DNA of 54,284 bases from an uncultured Clostridia bacterium (GTDB lineage Bacteria; Bacillota; Clostridia; Christensenellales; UBA1242). Both the position numbers and the translations under genes were made by a program. Below are positions 45,387 to 54,284 of the stretch, piece by piece (the first letter of the stretch is position 1; every line of letters starts with the position of its first letter). The notes under the pieces were generated by a model, which had not been told where the DNA came from, searched no databases, and saw only the letters and a program-made list of their open reading frames with translations. Location: the NCBI GenBank assembly GCA_944381155.1, contig CALWKA010000009.1:1-54284 (forward strand), written 5' to 3'.

Positions 45387-47204
45387 ATGATAGACATTAG
45401 AAACATAGCAATTATTGCGCATGTGGATCACGGCAAAACAAGTTTGGTTAACGCACTGCTCAAGCAGGGTGGTATTTTCCGCGAGAATCAAGAGGTTCAA
45501 GATAGAGTGATGGATTCAAACGCGTTGGAGCGCGAAAGGGGTATCACGATTTTATCAAAAAATTGTTCCGCTTTTTACAATGGCACAAAGATTAATATTG
45601 TGGACACTCCTGGGCACGCAGATTTTGGCGGAGAGGTAGAGCGCGTTCTTAAAATGGTGGACGGCGTGCTACTAGTGGTGGACGCATTTGAAGGCCCTAT
45701 GCCACAGACTAGATTCGTCCTTGAAAAAGCGCTCGCGCTTAATCTGAAAGTCATCATTGTGATCAACAAGGTTGACAGGCCAGATGCGCGTCTTGATGTA
45801 GTGGCGGACGAAGTGCTCGAACTTATGCTCGATTTGAACGCGAATGACGAACAATTGGATAGTCCTATAATCTATTGTTCTGCGCGAAACGGAGTGGCTA
45901 GCACGGACTATAAAATTCCAGGCAAAGATATGAAACCGCTATTTGAAGCAATCATAAATCATATTGATCCGCCAAATATGGATATGGATGCACCTTTTCA
46001 GATGCTGATTTCATCTACTGAACAAAACGATTATCTAGGCAAACTTGCAGTAGGCAAGATTGAAGCAGGGAAAATCAAACTTAACCAAACGCTATATATT
46101 TCAAATTATTTTGACGAAAGTAAACACTACACGGGAAAGGTGGTGAATATTTTCAATTTCAACGGATTGAAGCGTGATCCGATAGAAGTTGGGTGCGCGG
46201 GGGATATTATCTGTATTGCAGGTATACCTGATATCACGATTGGGGATACGGTGAGCGAAACGGCAGATATGAAGCCAATTGAATTTGTGAAAATCAGCGA
46301 GCCTAGCGTAGAGATGACTTTTATGGTGAACGATAGTCCATTTGCGGGTAAAGAAGGGAAATATGTCACTAGCAGGCACATAAAGGATAGATTGTATAAA
46401 GAAGCGGTGAAGGACCTATCATTGCAAGTGGAAGACGGAGCGACCGCAGATCAATTTAAGGTGCGCGGGCGTGGAGAAATGCATCTATCAATTTTGATTG
46501 AAAATATGCGCAGGGACGGATACGAATTTCAGGTGAGCAGACCGCGTGCGCTATTCAAAACTATTGACGGAGTGAGATGCGAACCTATTGATAAAGTAGT
46601 TTTGGATGTGCCAGAGGACTGTGTCGGTACAGTTATGCAATCAATGGGCGTGAAAAAAGGCGAACTTTTGGATATGTCGCCAATTGGTAGCAGGATGCGT
46701 CTACAATTTTTGGTGCCAAGTCGTGGACTGTTTGGATATAAATCACAAATGCTCACGGATACGCGCGGTGAAGGTGTGATGTCATCCGTATTTTATGATT
46801 ATGAGCCATACAAAGGTGAGATCGCAGGCAGGAATTTTGGTTCACTTATCTCGTATGAAACGGGAGAAGCGGTGACCTATGGGCTATTCAACGCGCAAGG
46901 CAGAGGACGATTGCTCATTCGTCCAGGCGATAAAGTTTATATGGGTCAAGTGGTGGGCTCCAACCCTAAAGGCGATGATATTGTGGTCAATGTGTGCAAG
47001 AAAAAGCAGTTGACCAATACGCGTAGCAGTGCAAGTGACGAAGCACTGAAATTGATCCCTATTCAAGACCTGTCGCTTGAAGGTGCACTTGAATTCATAG
47101 CGGATGATGAATTGGTGGAAGTCACTCCACAATCTATCCGTATCAGAAAAGCAATTTTGGATCATCAGTTGCGTGCTAAGTCTAAAAAACCTGTTGTGGA
47201 GTAA
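45387..47204 (+). CDS. typA: Ribosome-associated GTPase TypA/BipA
   Basis: A 605-residue translational GTPase of the EF-G family that aids ribosome assembly and stress or cold adaptation. The G domain has [15 protein letters not shown] (G1), the switch region RERGITI (G2), [15 protein letters not shown] (G3), NKVDRPDAR (G4) and CSARNG (G5). Domains II, III and V follow, then the BipA-specific C-terminal domain with [20 protein letters not shown] and [12 protein letters not shown]. Length is normal. GAGG precedes the ATG. A small membrane protein gene starts two bases after the stop and is probably co-transcribed. Confidence 0.96.
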   Translation: MIDIRNIAIIAHVDHGKTSLVNALLKQGGIFRENQEVQDRVMDSNALERERGITILSKNCSAFYNGTKINIVDTPGHADFGGEVERVLKMVDGVLLVVDAFEGPMPQTRFVLEKALALNLKVIIVINKVDRPDARLDVVADEVLELMLDLNANDEQLDSPIIYCSARNGVASTDYKIPGKDMKPLFEAIINHIDPPNMDMDAPFQMLISSTEQNDYLGKLAVGKIEAGKIKLNQTLYISNYFDESKHYTGKVVNIFNFNGLKRDPIEVGCAGDIICIAGIPDITIGDTVSETADMKPIEFVKISEPSVEMTFMVNDSPFAGKEGKYVTSRHIKDRLYKEAVKDLSLQVEDGATADQFKVRGRGEMHLSILIENMRRDGYEFQVSRPRALFKTIDGVRCEPIDKVVLDVPEDCVGTVMQSMGVKKGELLDMSPIGSRMRLQFLVPSRGLFGYKSQMLTDTRGEGVMSSVFYDYEPYKGEIAGRNFGSLISYETGEAVTYGLFNAQGRGRLLIRPGDKVYMGQVVGSNPKGDDIVVNVCKKKQLTNTRSSASDEALKLIPIQDLSLEGALEFIADDELVEVTPQSIRIRKAILDHQLRAKSKKPVVE

Positions 47205-47205
47205 T

Positions 47206-47463
47206 ATGAGAGATAATAGGAATGAAGCGTATGACAACGCTATGAAAACTGCAAAGCGAATCGCTATCACAATGCTATGTTGTGTGCCATTTTTGATAGT
47301 GTTTGCCTACCTTTTTCGAAATGTTATCCACTCAAACGGCTTGCAAATTTTCTTGTTTGTATTGATTATGGGAGTGGCAGTGCTGATTGAAGAATTGATT
47401 TATAGAATGAAGGCAAAGAGCAAAACAGAGATTGATGACGATAAAAAAGATGTGTTCAAATAA
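47206..47463 (+). CDS. Small two-helix membrane protein, unknown
   Basis: 85 residues from the ATG at 47206, one base after the typA stop. GGAG inside the last typA codons is its ribosome site, so translation is coupled. Two hydrophobic segments are visible (about 18-38 and 45-62), flanked by a charged N-terminus (MRDNRNEAYDNAMKTAKRIA) and a charged C-terminal tail (KAKSKTEIDDDKKDVFK). I do not recognise a family. A longer frame starting at 47104 inside typA is not credible. The link with TypA may only be transcriptional. Confidence 0.7.
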   Translation: MRDNRNEAYDNAMKTAKRIAITMLCCVPFLIVFAYLFRNVIHSNGLQIFLFVLIMGVAVLIEELIYRMKAKSKTEIDDDKKDVFK

Positions 47464-47467
47464 CAAA

Positions 47468-47496
47468 AACAATTCAGTTTCATTGTTTGAATTGTT
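47468..47496 (+). terminator. Terminator-like hairpin after the typA pair
   Basis: aacaattca pairs perfectly with tgaattgtt around an 11-base loop just after the stop. It lacks a T run, so it may be a pause or RNA-stabilising hairpin instead. Confidence 0.4.
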
Positions 47497-47622
47497 GTAA
47501 AATTATGATAACTTTTGAAAAGATTATATAAACTAATTTTATATGTATGCAAAAATTTGGCAATCAAAGTCAATATTTACAAACTTTAGTCAAATCATAT
47601 TCGCGTAAAAAGGAGAAAATTT

Positions 47623-49056
47623 ATGGATAAAAAACCTAAGATTTTACCGAACGATCTAGAGGCAGAGCAAAGTTTGCTCGGCTGTCTATTCTTGTCTGTG
47701 GAAGCGTGCACAGATGTGTTTGTAAGTTTGGTGGCAAAAGATTTTTATTCTATTGCGCATCAAAAAATCTATCAAGCAATGTTGGACAATTATTTCAAAG
47801 ATGTTGCAATCGACTACATTACAGTTAGCAAAGTGCTTGAAACAAAAGGCGAACTAGAAGAAGTGGGCGGGCTTGCATACATTATAGATTTGACAAATTT
47901 TGTGCCAAGTGCGGCGAACTACAAATATTACAAAGACATTGTAAAAAATGATAGTATTTTGCGTCAAATCGTGGAAGCTTCGCAACAAACTATCAACGAT
48001 GTGTTTGATTTAGGCAGTGCGCAAACCGTGTTGGAAAGTGCGGAAAAGCGTATTTTTGATATATCTCAAATGCGTAGAGTGGGCGATCTGGAGCATATAA
48101 AAAAGGGAGTCAGCGAAGCTATTGACCTTATGGAAAAAATCTCGATTGATCCAAACGCAAATATGGGAGTGAAGACCGGATTCCCAACTCTTGATAAAAT
48201 CACAAATGGATTCAAACCGGGCGAACTCATTATAATCGCAGCGCGCCCCGGTATCGGTAAAACTACGCTGGCAGTCAATTTTGCCGTAAATTCGGCGCTG
48301 AAATATAATAAGTATGTGGCGATGTTTGACCTTGAAATGTCTGCGCTTCAAGTGGCACAGCGTTTCATTTGTTCGACTGGTCGCGTGCCAATGGATTTCG
48401 TAAAGGGTGGCACAAAAGATAATAATGTTTGGGCAACACTATTTGAAACAAAGAAAATACTCGAAAATTCAAATATTTATATAGACGATACCACCACGAT
48501 CACTCCGTCCGAGATTTTGTCTAAATGTAGAAGGCTGAAAGCTCAATACGGACTAGATATGGTGATAATCGACTATCTTCAACTGATGAAAGGTGAACGG
48601 GCCACCAAGGACAACAATCGTCAGCAGGAAGTGGCAGATTTGACGCGTAGTATCAAACTTGCAGCGCGCGAATTGGGCGTGCCTATCATATTGCTATCTC
48701 AACTCAATCGTGAGAGCGAAAAACGCGCGGACAAGACTCCGCAATTAAGCGATTTAAGAGAGAGCGGTAGTATTGAACAAGATGCAGATATTGTTATGTT
48801 CATATCAGATGTCGCGAGCGAAAATGCGACTGAAAGTACGGACGGCGCATTAGATTATTCGCTAGTTATAGCAAAGCATAGGAATGGTATGCGTGGCACA
48901 ATTCCTATCAAATGGAAGAGCGAATTTACGCAATTTTATGAGCCTGGCAAGGACAATTTGTATACGAAGAATACTAGCAAGGTGCAAAAAGATAAAGATG
49001 TCGTTTTGACACCTATGGAAAATAGCGAAATAGAAGACATTTTCAAGGATGAGTAA
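47623..49056 (+). CDS. dnaB: Replicative DNA helicase DnaB
   Basis: A 477-residue hexameric helicase that unwinds DNA at the replication fork. The N-terminal domain begins with the conserved NDLEAEQSLLGCLF, and the linker GVSEAIDLMEK leads to the RecA-like motor with Walker A AARPGIGKTTLAVN (about residue 207), Walker B VIIDYLQLMKG, and the arginine and sensor segments LSQLNRESEKRADKTPQLSD followed by LRESGSIEQDADIV. The tail after residue 440 is lineage-specific. AAAGGAG precedes the ATG at normal spacing. The called name follows E. coli usage; in Bacillus the same protein is DnaC. It heads a run of genes ending with metG. Confidence 0.96.
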   Translation: MDKKPKILPNDLEAEQSLLGCLFLSVEACTDVFVSLVAKDFYSIAHQKIYQAMLDNYFKDVAIDYITVSKVLETKGELEEVGGLAYIIDLTNFVPSAANYKYYKDIVKNDSILRQIVEASQQTINDVFDLGSAQTVLESAEKRIFDISQMRRVGDLEHIKKGVSEAIDLMEKISIDPNANMGVKTGFPTLDKITNGFKPGELIIIAARPGIGKTTLAVNFAVNSALKYNKYVAMFDLEMSALQVAQRFICSTGRVPMDFVKGGTKDNNVWATLFETKKILENSNIYIDDTTTITPSEILSKCRRLKAQYGLDMVIIDYLQLMKGERATKDNNRQQEVADLTRSIKLAARELGVPIILLSQLNRESEKRADKTPQLSDLRESGSIEQDADIVMFISDVASENATESTDGALDYSLVIAKHRNGMRGTIPIKWKSEFTQFYEPGKDNLYTKNTSKVQKDKDVVLTPMENSEIEDIFKDE

Positions 49057-49067
49057 AAGGAGAAAAT

Positions 49068-49487
49068 ATGTTGATAGATCAAATTAAAAAAGACAATGTT
49101 CAGGCAATGAAAGACCACGACAGCGTGGCGCGTGCAATCTTTGGAGTGGTGATGAACAAGGTGCTGTTGAACAGCATTGAATTGAAAAAGGATGGAAAAG
49201 AGCAATCGGACAACGATGTCATTCAGATTATTCAAAAGACAATCAAAGAGTTGACGGAAGAAAAGGAAAGTTATCTGAAAGTGAAAAACGAAACAGAAGC
49301 TGGAAATATTGAAAAACAAATCAATATCATCTCAAAATATCTTCCAAAAATGATGAGCAAAGACGAAATTAAAGAAGTGATCGATTTGCTGGAAGATAAA
49401 TCTATTCCTTTTGTGATGAAATATTTTAAAGCAAATTATGCTGGCAAAGTGGATATGAGTCTGGTCAACAAAATCGCACGGGGTTAG
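49068..49487 (+). CDS. yqeY: GatB/YqeY-domain protein
   Basis: 139 residues, typical of YqeY. The family shares the C-terminal tail domain of GatB, which recognises tRNA in amidotransferases, so RNA binding is expected, though the role of stand-alone YqeY is unsettled. Family segments are the N-terminal IKKDNVQAMKDHDSVARAIF (usually a Lys-rich helix) and KYLPKMMSKDEIKEVIDLL with the usual YLP. AAAGGAG stands six bases before the ATG, and the gene begins 11 bases after the dnaB stop. It is followed after three bases by dtd, so the three are probably one operon. Confidence 0.88.
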   Translation: MLIDQIKKDNVQAMKDHDSVARAIFGVVMNKVLLNSIELKKDGKEQSDNDVIQIIQKTIKELTEEKESYLKVKNETEAGNIEKQINIISKYLPKMMSKDEIKEVIDLLEDKSIPFVMKYFKANYAGKVDMSLVNKIARG

Positions 49488-49490
49488 GCT

Positions 49491-49925
49491 ATGAGAATGG
49501 TGATTCAACGAGTAAAGTATGCAAAACTTTATGTTGACGAAGAATTGAAAAGCGAGATTGGCGCAGGGCTAATGGTGATGCTGGGAGTCACGAAAGATGA
49601 CGACTATGGAAAAGTCAACAAAGTGGCAAAGAAAATTGCCACTATCCGCATATTTAGGCGCGACGGCAAACTAAATGATAGTGTTTTAGATTTGAATTAT
49701 CAAGTGTTGCTAATATCAAACTTTACGCTATGTACGAGTGCAAATAGTGGCGCTAGACCAGACTTTTCGCTATCCGCGGAGAAGGATTTGGCAAAAAAAT
49801 TGTATCTTGCGGTTGCAAAAGAATTAAGGAATATGGGCGTAGATACAAAACTTGGCGTGTTTGGCGGAAATATGCAGATAGATTGCCACCTTGACGGACC
49901 GGGCACAATTTATAAAGAGATATAA
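49491..49925 (+). CDS. dtd: D-aminoacyl-tRNA deacylase with altered motifs
   Basis: 144 residues, the normal DTD length. The enzyme removes D-amino acids (and glycine mischarged on tRNA-Ala) from tRNA. The start MRMVIQRVKYAKLYVDEELK and GLMVMLGVTKDD match the family. Two key motifs are changed: SQFTLY is SNFTLC here, and the NxGPxT motif reads LDGPGT, keeping the Gly-Pro pair that screens chirality but losing the Asn. SGARPDF takes the place of KGxRPSF. It probably retains activity, but this is unproven. A weak GG-rich ribosome site lies in the preceding stop region (ggggttagg). It lies in the dnaB-yqeY-dtd run. Confidence 0.85.
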   Translation: MRMVIQRVKYAKLYVDEELKSEIGAGLMVMLGVTKDDDYGKVNKVAKKIATIRIFRRDGKLNDSVLDLNYQVLLISNFTLCTSANSGARPDFSLSAEKDLAKKLYLAVAKELRNMGVDTKLGVFGGNMQIDCHLDGPGTIYKEI

Positions 49926-49987
49926 ATTGAGATATTGGAAGCGTTATTAAATTTGAAAAAGTTTAAACTGAAAAATTAAGGAAGCGT

Positions 49988-50575
49988 ATGGAAAGATTGG
50001 TGAACACATCAAAATCAATTCACGATAAAATCGTCCGCGTAATGACGAAAAAATTGAAACGCGACGAATTCAAAAAGGTGATTGATGCGGGTAGCGGGAA
50101 AATAAGTGCAAGTATTGCACTCAAATATTTTCCGAATTCACGCGTGGATGCAGTGATTTTCCCGGGAGATAACAGGAAGAAAAATCCGCTAGAAAACGCC
50201 ATTGGAAGCGATAGATTAGAAATTATGGAAGCGGATATTTGCAACACCACTTTTCGAAAACAATACGATTTTTGCTTGGTGCATTGTTCGCTAGGCGAGG
50301 CACTGCGTTGGGGAAATTCGTTTGAAAATATGTTCCATCACATTATGGATATCAAAGCCGATTATTTTCTTATCATAGATATATTCGAAGATCCGTGCGT
50401 ACATTTTAGATATATTGAACAATATTTGAAAGAGAAAGGATTCAAAATTATCAAGAAAAAGAAATTCAAAAATCCGAATCCAGAACATTATCCAAAAGTA
50501 AAATTCGATAAATACAAACTAGAATTTGATAGCCGTCACTACATCGCATATCTAGTGAAAAACAACAAATCGTAA
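49988..50575 (+). CDS. Methyltransferase-like protein (Rossmann SAM-binding fold)
   Basis: 195 residues. The segment KVIDAGSGKISASIALKYF looks like motif I of class I SAM methyltransferases (VxDxGxG), followed by the acidic turn of motif II (VDAVIFPGD) and a motif III/IV region LEIMEADICN and YDFCLVHCSLGEALRWG, where D/N-P-P-Y of DNA or RNA amino-methylases is absent. The C-terminal part (FKIIKKKKFKNPNPEHY) is basic and may bind nucleic acid. Target unknown. The start lies behind aattaaggaag. It stands between dtd and metG on the same strand and may share their operon. Confidence 0.6.
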   Translation: MERLVNTSKSIHDKIVRVMTKKLKRDEFKKVIDAGSGKISASIALKYFPNSRVDAVIFPGDNRKKNPLENAIGSDRLEIMEADICNTTFRKQYDFCLVHCSLGEALRWGNSFENMFHHIMDIKADYFLIIDIFEDPCVHFRYIEQYLKEKGFKIIKKKKFKNPNPEHYPKVKFDKYKLEFDSRHYIAYLVKNNKS

Positions 50576-50656
50576 AGTGCAAAATCATTGATTTTAGGAA
50601 TTAAACTGAAACATTCGTTCAAAAATAATTTATTTTTAGGAAATTAAGGAGAGAGT

Positions 50657-52225
50657 ATGAAAGACACTTTTTATATCACAACACCAATTTATTATCCTAG
50701 CAACAAGATGACGCTAGGCAATTGCTATACCACGATCCTTTGCGATAGCATAGCGCGTTTTAATCGTATGATGGGGAAAGATGTGTTTTATCTAACAGGC
50801 ACAGATGAGCACGGTCAGAAGATTGAAAAGATTGCAAAAGCGAAAAATCAAAGTGAGATGGAATATTTGAATGAAATCGTATCCGACACTCGTGCACTAT
50901 GGGATATGCTTGATATTTCGTATGACAAATTCATTCGTACGACAGACGATTACCACATCGAAACCGTGCAAAAGATATTCAAAAAATTGTACGAAAAAGG
51001 GGATATATACAAATCTTCGTATAAGGGCTTGTATTGCACCCCGTGCGAGTCGTTTTGGACTGAAGAACAATTGGTGGACGGCAAATGCCCTGATTGTGGC
51101 AGAGCGGTTGAACCAATGGAAGAAGAAGCATATTTTTTCCGTTTGAGCAAATATCAGGACAGAATTGAGAAATTGCTGACAGAAACAGATTTTTTGCGTC
51201 CGCATACGCGCGTCAATGAAATGATAAACAACTTTATCAAACCCGGGCTGAAAGATTTATGTGTCAGCAGGACAAGTGTGAAATGGGGGATCCCAGTAGA
51301 TTTTGACCCAAAACACACTGTCTATGTCTGGATAGACGCGTTGCCAAACTATATCAGCGCGTTGGGTTATCTTCAAAAAGACGATTCGCTATTCAAAAAG
51401 TTTTGGCCGTGCGATGTGCATGTGGTTGGAAAGGAGATCGTGCGCTTCCATTCAATCATTTGGCCGGCAATTTTGATGGCGCTTGACCTACCTTTGCCTA
51501 AACAAGTTTATGGGCACGGTTGGCTGTTGTTTGACGGCGGGAAGTTGTCAAAATCAAAAGAAAATTCGGGCAGTGTGATCGATCCACGAATTTTGTCTAA
51601 TAGATATGGAATTGATGCTATCCGATTGTTTTTGATAAAGGATGTAGTCTTTGGTCAGGACGGACCATATACGCAAGAATTATTCTTAAATTCATACAAC
51701 ACGAATTTGGCAAACGAATACGGCAATTTGGTGTCTAGGACAATCGGAATGATAGGAAAATATTTGGGCGGAGTGCTAAACAGGGCAACACAATTGAGCG
51801 AATCGGACAAGGAATTTCAAAACGAGATTTTAAACAAGCGTAAGCAAGTGTTTGAATTTATGGAAGATATCAATCCGACTGGCGCACTGAATACGATTTT
51901 TGAAATGTTTTCACGCGCAAATAAGTTTATAGATGAAAATGCGCCTTGGGTGCTAGCGAAGAATGGCGAACGCGAAAGATTAAATACAATTTTGAACATC
52001 TTATCTGAAACTATTATCATTGCAAATAGTTTGCTTTTGCCATTTTTGACCGTGAAACCAAAACTCGTCTATGCTAGTTGGGGGCTAAATATTCCTCTTA
52101 ACTTCGACGAATACAAAGAGTATGGCTTTATTGCGGATAATACTATTGTGACCAAAAATGAAAATTTGTATCAGCGTTTGGATATCAACAAGGAAATTGA
52201 AGAATTAAACAAGATAAAATCATAA
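50657..52225 (+). CDS. metG: Methionyl-tRNA synthetase with an atypical HIGH motif
   Basis: A 522-residue class I synthetase that charges tRNA-Met. The N-terminal segment FYITTPIYYPSNKMTLGNCY aligns with the usual YYPNxxPHIGHAYT, so the HIGH box reads TLGN (residues 19-22), losing both His. The second ATP motif is KLSKS (296-300). FYLTGTDEHGQKIE is the conserved family segment, and the zinc knuckle is CTPCESFW ... CPDCGRA (two CxxC pairs). The anticodon-binding domain follows normally, but the C-terminal EMAPII-like tRNA-binding domain of many MetRS is absent, which is common. GGAGAGAG precedes the ATG. No T-box leader is present in the 80-base upstream gap. Confidence 0.9.
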   Translation: MKDTFYITTPIYYPSNKMTLGNCYTTILCDSIARFNRMMGKDVFYLTGTDEHGQKIEKIAKAKNQSEMEYLNEIVSDTRALWDMLDISYDKFIRTTDDYHIETVQKIFKKLYEKGDIYKSSYKGLYCTPCESFWTEEQLVDGKCPDCGRAVEPMEEEAYFFRLSKYQDRIEKLLTETDFLRPHTRVNEMINNFIKPGLKDLCVSRTSVKWGIPVDFDPKHTVYVWIDALPNYISALGYLQKDDSLFKKFWPCDVHVVGKEIVRFHSIIWPAILMALDLPLPKQVYGHGWLLFDGGKLSKSKENSGSVIDPRILSNRYGIDAIRLFLIKDVVFGQDGPYTQELFLNSYNTNLANEYGNLVSRTIGMIGKYLGGVLNRATQLSESDKEFQNEILNKRKQVFEFMEDINPTGALNTIFEMFSRANKFIDENAPWVLAKNGERERLNTILNILSETIIIANSLLLPFLTVKPKLVYASWGLNIPLNFDEYKEYGFIADNTIVTKNENLYQRLDINKEIEELNKIKS

Positions 52226-52467
52226 AATATTTGCCACCAAAATTGAATTTTAGCAAAAATGCAGAAAAATATTGATTGAAAACTAAATTTACAAATTGTA
52301 AGAAAATATTGATAGGAAAACTAGATTTATTATCACGATTTACGCGTGCAATATGCCACTCTTGTCATCAACATATATAAAGTTTAAACAAATATTTATC
52401 TATTTATTTTAGGATGCAATTATATATTTATAATGGCAACTAACCGCCATAAAAAGAATAAGAGAAG
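52226..52467. other. AT-rich gap after metG
   Basis: About 240 bases of AT-rich sequence. A possible weak stem ttggcggtt-like on either strand aside, I see nothing supportable before the terminator at 52468. Confidence 0.4.
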
Positions 52468-52507
52468 AAAAAATTTGCTTGAAATTTGAGCAAATTTTTT
52501 TATTTTA
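52468..52507 (+). terminator. Terminator upstream of gyrB
   Basis: aaaaaatttgct pairs perfectly with agcaaatttttt around a 9-base loop and is followed by T-rich sequence. It probably ends the metG transcript. Confidence 0.75.
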
Positions 52508-52554
52508 TACAGTCAAAATTTGATAGTTAAAATTTAGGCAAAAATATGGCAAAT

Positions 52555-52610
52555 TTCCCTATTTTTTAGGGTGATAAACACTTGTTTTTTTCCCTATTTT
52601 TTGGTAGAAT
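52555..52610 (+). promoter_or_regulatory. gyrB promoter with two copies of a 13-bp element
   Basis: TTGTTT (52582-52587), 17 bp and TAGAAT (52605-52610) form a sigma-A promoter about 105 bases before the gyrB ATG. The sequence ttccctatttttt occurs at 52555-52567 and again at 52590-52602 inside the spacer; the first copy is part of a small palindrome cccta-n5-taggg. Confidence 0.6.
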
Positions 52611-52716
52611 ATATTATATATTTATATATAATATATTTTTTATAAAGTATATAAAACAATGTCAATTTTAATTATTGAAAATTAAAAATTAAAATTGGCA
52701 TCAATAAGGAGAAAAT

Positions 52717-54284
52717 ATGACTGAAGATTTGAAAGTAAAAGGCGAATATAGCGCGAGCGCAATTCAGGTGCTGGAAGGGCTTGAACCTGTGAGAAAGCGC
52801 CCAGGAATGTATATCGGTTCCACGGATGAAAAGGGCTTGCATCATCTCGTCACCGAGATTGTGGACAATTCCATTGACGAAGCGCTGGCGGGCTATTGCA
52901 ACGAAATCAATGTGACTATCAATGATGATGGTTCAGTGAGCGTATTGGACAATGGTAGGGGAATACCTACCGGTATACACGAAAAAGAAGGTATCAGTGC
53001 GGCAGAACTAGTGCTCACCAAACTTCACGCGGGTGGAAAATTTGGCGGTGGCGGATACAAAATTTCGGGCGGACTGCACGGCGTGGGGTTGTCTGTCGTG
53101 AACGCTTTGAGCGAAACTCTGATTTTGGATATTTATCAAAATGGTAAACATTATCACCAGGAATATCATCGCGGAATACCTAACGATAGATTGGCAGTTG
53201 TGGGCGATGTTCCAATGGAAAAAACGGGTACAAAAGTAACATTCAAGCCAGACGATGAAATTTTCCCAATCACTGAATTTAATTATGACACTTTAAAATC
53301 TCGTTTGCGTGAAATTGCCTTTTTGAATAAGGGATTGAGGATTCATTTATCAGATTTGCGAGTTGGCAAAGAGCAGGAAAACTTGTATCAATTTATGGGT
53401 GGCATTCAAGAATTTGTGGCTGACCTTACTGAAAATAAAACTTGCGTTTTCCCTGAACCTATATATGTGGACAAAACATATAAATACAAACGAAAGGATG
53501 AGAACGGAAAGAGCGTGGACGCAACTTGCGAAATTGAATTTAGTTTTCAATATACCGACACTTATACCGAAAATATTCACAGTTATTGCAACAACATCAA
53601 CACGGAAGAAGGCGGAAAACATTTGGACGGCTTCAAAAATAGTTTGATGAAAATAATCAACGATTATGCGATTGAAAATAAATTGATTAAGGACAATAAA
53701 AAATTGAGCGGAGAGGATACGCGAGAAGGCATCGTGGCAGTGATCTCGGTCAAGGTGGAAGAACCGCAATTTGAAGGGCAGACCAAAACTAAATTGGGCA
53801 CGGACGAAATCAAGACCTTTACTTCAAAGGCTATGGAAGAAACTTTCAAAGACTATTTGGAAGAGCATCCAAAAGAGAGCAAAGATTTGATCAACAAATG
53901 TATGATGTCACAGCGTGCGCGTGAAGCAGCGCGAAATGCACGCGAAGAAACTAGGCGAAAAAGTGCGTTGGAATCTACCAATCTACCTGGGAAATTGGCA
54001 GATTGCAGTTCAAAAAATGCTAGCGAGTGCGAGATATTCATAGTAGAAGGAGATTCGGCAGGCGGTACAGCAAAATCGGGTAGGGACAGGCGCTATCAGG
54101 CAATACTTCCATTAAGGGGTAAGATATTGAATGTGGAAAAGACAAGGCTGGCGCACGCTTTGGAGAATGCGGAAATCAACGCTATGATCACAGCTTTTGG
54201 TTGCGGTATATATGAAAATTGCGATCCAAAGAAATTGCGTTATGATAAAATTATCATTATGACAGATGCCGATGTGGACGGAAG
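52717..54284 (+). CDS. gyrB: DNA gyrase subunit B (5' part, cut by the window end)
   Basis: The first 522 codons of the ATPase subunit of DNA gyrase, open to the last base of the window. The GHKL ATPase domain shows EGLEPVRKRPGMYIGST, EIVDNSIDEALAG (catalytic Glu, ADP-binding Asn), DNGRGIPTGIH and the lid GGGGYKISGGLHGVGLSVVN. The transducer domain has the conserved QFEGQTKTKLG. The TOPRIM domain begins with EIFIVEGDSAGGTAKSGRDR followed by QAILPLRGKILNVEK and MTDADVDG at the end. The EGDSAGG form and overall match favour gyrase over topoisomerase IV ParE, though gyrA next to it would settle this. AAGGAG stands eight bases before the ATG. Confidence 0.95.
   Translation, partial: MTEDLKVKGEYSASAIQVLEGLEPVRKRPGMYIGSTDEKGLHHLVTEIVDNSIDEALAGYCNEINVTINDDGSVSVLDNGRGIPTGIHEKEGISAAELVLTKLHAGGKFGGGGYKISGGLHGVGLSVVNALSETLILDIYQNGKHYHQEYHRGIPNDRLAVVGDVPMEKTGTKVTFKPDDEIFPITEFNYDTLKSRLREIAFLNKGLRIHLSDLRVGKEQENLYQFMGGIQEFVADLTENKTCVFPEPIYVDKTYKYKRKDENGKSVDATCEIEFSFQYTDTYTENIHSYCNNINTEEGGKHLDGFKNSLMKIINDYAIENKLIKDNKKLSGEDTREGIVAVISVKVEEPQFEGQTKTKLGTDEIKTFTSKAMEETFKDYLEEHPKESKDLINKCMMSQRAREAARNAREETRRKSALESTNLPGKLADCSSKNASECEIFIVEGDSAGGTAKSGRDRRYQAILPLRGKILNVEKTRLAHALENAEINAMITAFGCGIYENCDPKKLRYDKIIIMTDADVDG

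Noticed and set aside
47104..47205. Upstream extension of the small membrane protein into typA
   Set aside because: The extension lies within the typA coding region in another frame; the ATG at 47206 has a ribosome site at the right distance.
50576..50656. T-box riboswitch upstream of metG
   Set aside because: The gap is only about 80 bases, with no T-box sequence or terminator/antiterminator stems.

Overview
The window is about 54 kb of AT-rich DNA from a Gram-positive, endospore-forming anaerobe, most likely an uncultured Clostridia-type Bacillota. The evidence is TTG-rich leucine usage with very AT-rich spacers, strong AGGAG ribosome sites, sporulation genes (SpoIVB protease, YlxY-family deacetylase-like protein, SpoIIIE/FtsK translocase, a BclA-like collagen protein) and an anaerobic pyruvate formate-lyase pair. 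The standard genetic code fits: TGG encodes Trp and TGA is a stop. No CRISPR array, rRNA operon or intact insertion sequence was seen.

Layout. 1-3.2 kb: tRNA-Ser, a SpoU methyltransferase, a small membrane protein, a decayed tyrosine recombinase beside the 3' end of tRNA-Glu, a predicted folded RNA and tRNA-Met. 3.2-6.0 kb: a metal-responsive operon (ArsR-family repressor, then a P-type metal ATPase) whose operator lies inside its promoter, followed by tRNA-Gly. 6.3-9.0 kb (minus strand): sugar nucleotidyltransferase, DUF368 membrane protein, unknown membrane protein. 9.1-10.4 kb: collagen-like exosporium-type protein behind a possible sigma-K promoter. 11.0-14.5 kb: pflB and pflA. 14.5-16.6 kb (minus): pth with an atypical codon profile, an orphan SPASM Cys cluster, then spoIVB.

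16.7-34 kb is a housekeeping backbone matching the order known in Bacillus (rpsO, pnp, ylxY, ftsK/spoIIIE, pgsA, recA), with recN and lineage-specific insertions: a helical protein, a subtilase without a signal peptide, a helical-repeat protein, a nucleoside hydrolase, an NfeD-like protein and a tRNA-Leu locus with a damaged partial copy. recA has its own promoter with a LexA-type box. 34.3-43.6 kb holds a small ferredoxin and an operon of thioredoxin reductase, a 2,020-residue surface protein and two YcxB-like membrane paralogs, then a CYTH-like gene. 44-54.3 kb is informational: HU, typA/bipA, dnaB, yqeY, dtd, a methyltransferase-like gene, metG and the 5' part of gyrB, which runs off the end.

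The least explained items are the trxB-giant surface protein-YcxB operon, the folded RNA at 2.5 kb, the tRNA-Leu duplication with a structured spacer, the pth/SPASM pair, helically phased repeats before pgsA, and several genes whose -10 box lies so close to the start codon that leaderless mRNA is predicted. All functional calls come from reading motifs by eye; no database search was run.
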